Below, piece after piece: positions 58,624-64,000 of a stretch of 64,000 nt of DNA; position 1 is the stretch's first letter, and the number at the start of each line of letters is the position of its first letter. Made by a program: the position numbers and the translations under genes. The stretch is taken from NCBI GenBank assembly GCA_015680685.1, contig MNCI01001909.1, positions 108,657 to 172,656 on the forward strand, given 5' to 3'. A model generated the notes under the pieces. It was not told the DNA's origin. It was given only the letters and a program-made list of their open reading frames with translations, and did no database searches. The DNA is from Gnetum montanum. Lineage: Eukaryota > Streptophyta > Gnetopsida > Gnetales > Gnetaceae.

Positions 58624-59312
58624 GTGAGCTTTGCTCTCTTATGCTTTTGCCTTTTGTTGTTTTGTCGTTTACATTTGCAAACAACCTTGTTGCAGGACAG
58701 GTATTTCTTTCCTAGGATGAGTTGTGTTACATCCACATGGGGCTTTAACCTACCTACGGATGCTTCCCATGCGGTGAGCTATGTTACGTCCATCATGGAC
58801 TTTGTGGTTGAGCATATGGTAGGGCTTGACAAGCATCGGGAAAATCTTGTAAAAGAGGTGAGAGAGTGGATTGCGAGTGTAAGGAATGAGGTAAAGGGGT
58901 TTAAAGGGGAGGATAGGATGTGCACTCCAAACTAGCCAAGCTAATTAAGGCAACCACCTTGTAACGATGTAGTGTCCTGCTGCCATGGCACAACGCATCT
59001 CTGACCGATGCCCTTCTGGTGCGCATCCTGCAAACACAATAGAAAGAAAACCAAGAGAAACAACCATGATGCAAAACAAAGGCAAAGGTCTTGCTTGCTG
59101 TGGATGCTACTGGAGCTTTGGACTTTGTTGATGAGGCATGCGACATCCAAACCAGAAAGGCCAATAGCAGCCTTGGCAGCATCAGTGTGGAGGAGCTAGC
59201 ACTGAGGAGGCTAGGAGTTACTGCAAATGCAAATGCTCAAGAATCCTTGCCCAAGGTAAGCATTATCAGTTCAACTGTGAGATGGGCTACCCAGCAGCTA
59301 AATGTCTCTTGA
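58624..59312 (+). CDS. Antisense ORF region of the Tat element
   Basis: Opposite in strand to pol and between pol and the 3' LTR, where several Tat-clade elements carry an antisense ORF of unknown role. First open stretch 58624-58935: hydrophobic start ('FALLCFCLLLF', could be a signal-like segment), then 'DASHAVSYVTSIMDFVVEHM' and a charged helix 'REWIASVRNEVKGFKGED'. Second stretch 59091-59312: 'ALDFVDEACD' and 'VEELALRRLGVTANANAQE'. TTGTTGCAG near 58695 and CAAGGTAAGC at 59252 look like splice signals, so the frames may be exons. I do not recognise the product. Confidence 0.45.
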
Positions 59313-59639
59313 GCTTAGGTGCTGGTAGGGTTTGGAGGATAGCAATATTGTGGCTGGGCCACAATACTACTGGAACTCCAATAGTAGGCGCTGACCAGGG
59401 AAGCTACTACCAGGGCAATAAGCCGTGGCGGCAGTAGGTCCGAAGGGTCAGTAGTATGTCATACGACATCTTCAGCAGATCAGCAAGATGCTAGGAGTAG
59501 TGGTACTACATATGTTCCAGAGGGTGTTTTCTTGGCATTGTGAACTACATTTTGGAACTACAATGTCCCACCCCATGTCAGCATTGTGCACGCTCGCTTG
59601 TTATGTACTGGCATAGATGCATGCAGGGGACATGCCGTG

Positions 59640-60040
59640 AACCCAGTTTAAGATCCTAGTAGACCATGGTGTACTAGTTTAAGGTCTTAGATTACCCTGG
59701 TGTACTAGTTTAAAGTCCTAATAGACCGTGTATGCTAGTTTAACGTCATAGTAGACAATCGTTGTACTAGTTTTAAGGTCCCAGCAAACTGTTGTGCTAG
59801 TTTATCGTTGTAGTGAACAGTGGATGAGCTAGTTTAAGGTCCTAACAAACTGTCTATGCTAGTTTAACGTTGTGGTAGACTTTTTGTGCTAGTTTATAGT
59901 CATAGTGGACTGTCTGTGCCAATTTATAGTCATAGTGGACTGTCTGTGCTAGTTTATAGTCATAGTAGACTGTTTTGCCAGTTTTATATCATAGCGGACT
60001 TTTGTTTATCATTTTTACGTCGTAGCGGATGATTGCTTAC
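59640..60040. repeat. Tandem repeats downstream of Tat pol
   Basis: About a dozen degenerate copies of a CTAGTTTAAGGTCxTAGTAG unit followed by ACxGTxTxTG, roughly 31-40 bp each. The last copies run into the sequence encoding the end of integrase. The same CTAGTTTAAGGTC word recurs at 63640-64000 on the other side of pol. Confidence 0.85.
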
Positions 60041-61120
60041 TGTGTTCATGCTTCGGATGTAGTACGGCTTAAGGTATGAGTGATTCACTAGATTTGCAAA
60101 CTCATTGTCATCCATGTCTGCAAATTTGAAGGCTCCATTCCCAAAGGCTTTTGTGACCATATATGGACCTTCCCAGTTTGTTGAGAATTTGTTCATATGC
60201 TCACGGACAGCCTTGAGAATGAGGTCTCCCTTCTGTATTACCTGTTGATGCAGATTTGCATGATGTTTTTATCATTTCTTGTTTTGATAATGCTTTATGC
60301 AACCCAGTGTTTGTGCACGCTCCTCCTCTATTGGTTTGAGGTCAATCATCCTTGACTCGTTGTTCTAGGCTTTCCTCATGATATTTAATGGGATCATCTG
60401 GAGTGATGGCACCTGCAACTCAAGAGGTAACACCACTTCAGATCCATAAACAAGACTATAAGGAGTCTTACCTGTCGTAGTCCTGCATGTCATCCTATAA
60501 GCCCATAGCACGTAGAGGATTTGCTCATGCCATCACCTCTTGCTATTGTTAAGCATTCTCTTCAGCAAGTTGATGATGGACTTATTTGTAGCCTCTACTT
60601 GTCCATTCTCCTATGGGTAGTATGGTGAGGAGAATGATTTTCTGATGCCAAGATTGTTGCAAAAGGTTCAGGTTTCCGCACTACTGAACTATGGCCCATT
60701 GCCGGTCACAATAGTCATGGGAAGCCCAAACCTTGTCATGATGTTGTCCAAGATGATGTGGCAAACCTACTGAGATGTAGTCTTCCTCAGGGGGATAGCC
60801 TCCACCCACCTAGTAAAATACTTAGTGACAGTGATGATGAAGCTATGCCCTACGGAGGACTTAGGTGTGATAGATCCTATGAGGTCTAGTCCCCATCGCT
60901 AGAAAGGCCACATGATCTACGTTGGATGTAGCTCTATAGGTGAAATGTGTATGACATTTGTGTATCATTGGCACATATCACACATCTTGACTTTAACCAG
61001 GCAATCACACTCCATGTGAGGCCAATAATACCTTAGACGTCTAATTTTTGCAGCCATAGCCCTAGGTGCTATGTATCCACCACACAGTCCCTCGTATACT
61101 TCATTAATCACCTTCTGTGC
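59984..61120 (-). pseudogene. Integrase of element F
   Basis: The C-terminal end is open at 59984-60196 ('FSTNWEGPYMVTKAFGNGAF', then 'LVNHSYLKPYY'), the GPY/F module typical of Tat and gypsy integrases. Upstream to 61120 the core domain is recognisable only in fragments with stops. Order and strand fit RT, RNase H and integrase of one pol. Confidence 0.75.
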
Positions 61121-61700
61121 TTACTCCTCATTTATGCATGCCAGCAATATCTTGTCATAGGAGCATTTGCAGAGGGTGTTGTCTCCCATGAGCACATATT
61201 GCTGAGCATGCTTACAAATTGCATCTCTCTGGGCAGATGTTAATCTTCTTGGGGGCTCACCATGTTGCAAGTAGGCTTTAATGTTGGCGTACCACTCTTG
61301 GGTATCTGCAGTCCTAACAAAGGCTACGTGTACCACTTAAGTGATCGGCTCAATACACTCGATAATCAAGGTTGGAAAATTTGTGAACATGTTTGATGGA
61401 ATATTTAATGCTAGGGTGGCCAAGGCGTATGCTATGATTTTTTCATTACATGGCATGTGTTGCACGTTTGTAGTTGCAAAATTTTTGAGTAGGCTTTTCA
61501 CTAAGTCACAATAGGGTTGTGTAGCCTTGCAGGCATAGACCTTGGTGATTTGATTCACAACTAGTTGTGAATCTCTGTGAATCGCCAGGTGTTGTATGCT
61601 TAATGCTTGGGCTACTAAGAGGCCCCTGGGTAACCCCTCGTACTCTACCATGTTGTTTGTACAAGAGAATTCAAAATGATAAGCAAAAGGATGCATTTCC
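61121..61700 (-). pseudogene. Archaeal-type RNase H and linker to integrase, element F
   Basis: The frame at 61337-61696 contains 'FSCTNNMVEYEGLPRGLLVA', 'IHRDSQLVVNQITKVYACKA' and 'YALATLALNIPSNM', matching the second RNase H of Tat elements (C(T/S)NN.AEYEAL..GL, GDSQLV, ADALA.LA). Just upstream, near 61745, 'LHFDGAST' supplies the first Asp. In GDSQLV the Gly is Arg but the Asp is kept. 61121-61336 is the linker 'EWYANIKAYLQHGEPPR'. Single stops separate the pieces. Confidence 0.85.
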
Positions 61701-61738
61701 CCAAAGGGGAATGTAATGACAACAGCTGAACTACCCCC

Positions 61739-62047
61739 TCATGCAGTCGAGGCACCGTCGAAATGCAAGATAGTGTCAAGATGCGACAGGACGGTGTTGA
61801 CAGTGCTAACATGCTCATCTAGGAATTCAGGGTCTATGATCACCTGGTCATCAATGGGTGAGGTCGTAAGTTTTGTTGCTATGGCTTGACCTTTCATCGA
61901 CAATTGGCTCACATAATGCAAATCGAATTTTGCTATTATTGCTTTCCACTGGGCTATCCTACTACTTTCATACAGATTGTTCATCATAGCCTGAAGTATG
62001 TTGCTCTTGCAAATAATGTTAATATTGATATGAAACAGATAGTTTCT
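61739..62047 (-). pseudogene. Connection between the two RNase H domains, element F
   Basis: The frame 61739-61987 reads 'AQWKAIIAKFDLHYVSQLSM' and 'KGQAIATKL', the W...L.EFDI.Y..Q...KGQA.AD.LA motif found in Tat pol after the first RNase H. It ends in 'ILHFDGAST', the start of the second RNase H. Confidence 0.85.
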
Positions 62048-63298
62048 TCACTTCTTTAATGCAAACACTAAGGAAAGATAGTTTCTCTCCACCTCGTTGT
62101 ATTTCGCTTCATACACTATCAATGCATGACTTAGGTAGTACACTAGTATCTCAGAACCATCATGCCATTTTTGACATAACAGTGCCATGATAGACATGTC
62201 CAAGATGGCAAGGTAGATGAAAAAAGGTTTATCCCTTTTTGGTGGGTAAACATTTGGGAGGTGCAAAAGGTCTTTCTTCAGATCATCAAAGGTTTGTTGG
62301 CACTGTGGTATCCACTCAAAGTTACCCCCTTTCTTCAGTAGATGTTGCATGGGGTGTAACTTGTCAGTCAATTTTGCTATAAACCTTCTGATGAACTGTA
62401 CTCTACCTTGTAACCCGTGTAATTCCTTAATATTTGTAGGTGGCACCAGGTTAACGATGGCCTTGACTTTGTCAGGGTCCACTCGTATTCTAGCCTGTGA
62501 TACTACAAACCCTAACATGCGTCTGGTTCTCACCCTGAAGACACACTTTTTAGGATTGAGGTGTAAATTGTGCATCTAGAAACATTTGAAAACTACACCT
62601 AGATCGTTGGGATGATCAACGGCTTCCTAGATTTCACCACTATGTCATCAACGTAGTTGTTCAGCGTTTCTAAGATGTAGTCGCTAAAGATGTAATTCAT
62701 GGCTCACTGGTAGGTTGCTCCAGTGTTCTTGAGCTCAAAAGGCATCATAATGTAACAAAAGGTACCCCATGGGGTCATGAAGGTTGTTGTTAACTAATGC
62801 TCTGGGTTAATGTGAATTGGTTATAGTTGAAAAAATCATCCATAAAGGATAACAAAGCATGACTAGCCGTAGTATCAAGGAGTTGATTGATACTTAGAAG
62901 TAGGAAATCATCTTTGACCGTTGCCTTGTTTAGATCCCGGAAGTCTATAAGATTCATATTCCTCCCATTTTCTTAGAAACTACAATGATGTTAGACACCC
63001 ATTCCAAGTAATCAACTTCCTAGATGAAACCAACCTGGTATAGCTTGGTGATTTCATCCCGTACGACCAGTGCAATCTCTAGTTTAACCTTACGAGCCTT
63101 CTACTTAACTGCTTTCATGCAAGGGTCTAAGACGATGTTGTTCTGTATCAACCTTGGATCTAAACCTGGTATGTCATTGTATGACCATGCAAAGACTTCA
63201 ATGTTATCTTGCAGAATTTTAACTACATCTTTGTGCATCTGCAAATCTAGGAGGGAACTAAGCTTCAACGCTTTTATCTCCCCCCTGGATGTGGTCAT
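62048..63298 (-). pseudogene. Reverse transcriptase and first RNase H of element F
   Basis: N-terminal 'FAWSYNDIPGLDPRLIQNNI' (about 63125-63190). Then a stretch with stops and frame changes in which an intact YVDDIVVK active site is found at 62633-62656. The frame 62048-62575 is open for 175 codons: 'LHLNPKKCVFRV', 'RIRVDPDKVKAIVNLVPPTN', 'ELHGLQGRVQFIRRFIAKLT', then RNase H with 'FFIYLAILDMSIMALLCQ' and 'YNEVERNYLSLVFALKK'. The LQGR...IRRFI pattern marks the Tat clade. In RNase H the first catalytic Asp position reads YLA, so the domain is probably inactive. Confidence 0.9.
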
Positions 63299-63640
63299 AG
63301 GTGTTTCGATGAGAGGGTCCTCAATTACATCCCCGGCCTCTAAATCTAGGGCTTAGACCAAATGCTCAAGCCAATCTGGGGATGTGTCTCTGTGCTAATT
63401 GCAGGTGACCCCCAATCTATTAGATCTGGGTTCAATTTTCTTGCGAGTTTAGCATGTGGACCTGCTAAAGCTAAAGGTGAAGAGAGATCATGATGGATTT
63501 CCATTCTTGCTCAACTTGCCAAAATGAGATGAAAGTCTAGTCAAGAGGTACCTATTCGTAATAACTGAGCATAGTGAAAATTTGCAAAGTAGCAATGAAA
63601 TGTGAGCAATATAGATAAATGAAAAGTATGATAGAAAGCT
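63299..63640 (-). other. Upstream pol region of element F
   Basis: Sequence between RT and the tandem repeats; a protease would be expected here or further on, but I see no DTG/DSG motif in an open frame. 63408-63490 has 'GPxxLAR'-like short runs only. Confidence 0.35.
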
Positions 63641-64000
63641 TAAGATTTTCTAGTTTAAGGTCATGGTGAACCGCCTGGAAGTAAAAAAAACTACTAGTGT
63701 AAAAAATGCAAAACTGCTAATGTAAAAAAAATGCAAAAGCTGCTAGTTTAACGTCTTTGTGAACTTCCAACAAATTAGAGTATTAGTTTAAGGTCATTAT
63801 AGACCACCTGAATGTGTAATTTTGAAGGTGCTAGTTTAAGGTCTTTTCAGGCTTCCTAGACGAAAAAATGCAAAATTGCTAGTATAAAGAATGGAAAACT
63901 GCTAATGTAAAAATGCAAAACTGCAAATGTAAAAAATGCAAAACTACTAGTTTAATGTCATTGCAGACTGCTGACGAGTAAAAGGTCAAAATTCCTAGTT
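63640..64000. repeat. Tandem repeats upstream of Tat pol
   Basis: Degenerate alternation of CTAGTTTAAGGTC units with ATGCAAAACTGCTAATGTAAAAA units, about 20-60 bp apart, running off the window. It shares its first word with the block at 59640-60040. Confidence 0.8.

Larger units (their letters stand above)
57107..64000 (-). mobile_element. Element F: Tat-lineage Ty3/gypsy, truncated by window
   Basis: Minus strand. 3' LTR 57107-58237, polypurine tract, antisense ORF region 58624-59312, tandem repeats 59640-60040, integrase, extra (archaeal-type) RNase H, RNase H, RT up to about 63300, and a second tandem-repeat block reaching the window edge. Two RNase H domains, a long 3' region with an antisense frame and tandem repeats are established features of the Tat clade (Ogre, Retand, Grande types). 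Protease, gag, primer site and 5' LTR must lie beyond 64000. Fewer lesions than in D. Confidence 0.85.

Noticed and set aside
63024-63356. Plus-strand open frame of 110 codons
   Set aside because: It is the reverse of the Tat RT N-terminal coding region at 63101-63298, which has clear family motifs on the minus strand.

Overview
The window is nuclear DNA of a seed plant, almost certainly an angiosperm with a large, transposon-rich genome; the species cannot be named from it. The evidence is the element content: Ty3/gypsy elements of the Athila and Tat lineages with tRNA-Asp-type primer sites, a gypsy element with a tRNA-iMet-type primer site, a Ty1/copia LTR plus gag, and a LINE. I found no host gene with an open frame, no RNA gene and no CRISPR array. 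The DNA is AT-rich and nearly every long frame is broken.

Most of the window is a set of nested insertions that can be read from LTR ends (TGATGAG...CTCATCA) and 5-bp target-site duplications (TSDs). Left to right: an LTR stump at 1-206; a solo LTR at 3104-4013 (TSD GTGAT); element A at 9393-16489 (TSD CTTAG, minus strand); a decayed plus-strand Tat pol (about 17041-17865 and 23773-24722) split by element E at 17866-23772 (TSD TAAAT), which carries a broken CCR4/angel-like deadenylase copy; an Athila-type element D at 24779-38055 (plus strand, gag, protease, RT, RNase H, integrase and a third ORF) holding a solo LTR at 33498-34537; a LINE (38056-40527 and 54288-about 54620) split by element C at 40528-54282 (TSD GGTAG), itself split by element B at 42487-49453 (TSD GTTGG); a copia LTR and gag at 54776-57106 with a further solo LTR inside; and a minus-strand Tat element F from 57107 past the right edge.

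A, B and C form one family: about 7 kb, gag at the 5' side, and in A and C no protease, RT or integrase at all, with a shared non-pol 3' region. D has the same type of gag, primer site and 3' noncoding blocks plus a pol, so it is the natural model of an autonomous partner. This is the layout known as TR-GAG.

The most unusual signals are: (1) LTRs that share their ends and downstream half but carry, just upstream of the TATA box, different arrays of short palindromes (GCGATATCGC, AAGATATC, CCAATATTGG-like, CTCTAATNATTAGAG), sometimes in different copy number in the two LTRs of one element; (2) a purine motif, TAGTCATGGGGG, repeated at four matching places in each gag-only element; (3) the intronless deadenylase-like copy between the LTRs of E; (4) an antisense reading frame and paired tandem-repeat blocks in the Tat element. 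Two assembly faults are visible: an 89-bp inverted copy between two single-N gaps at 42557-42647, and a 605-N gap inside B.
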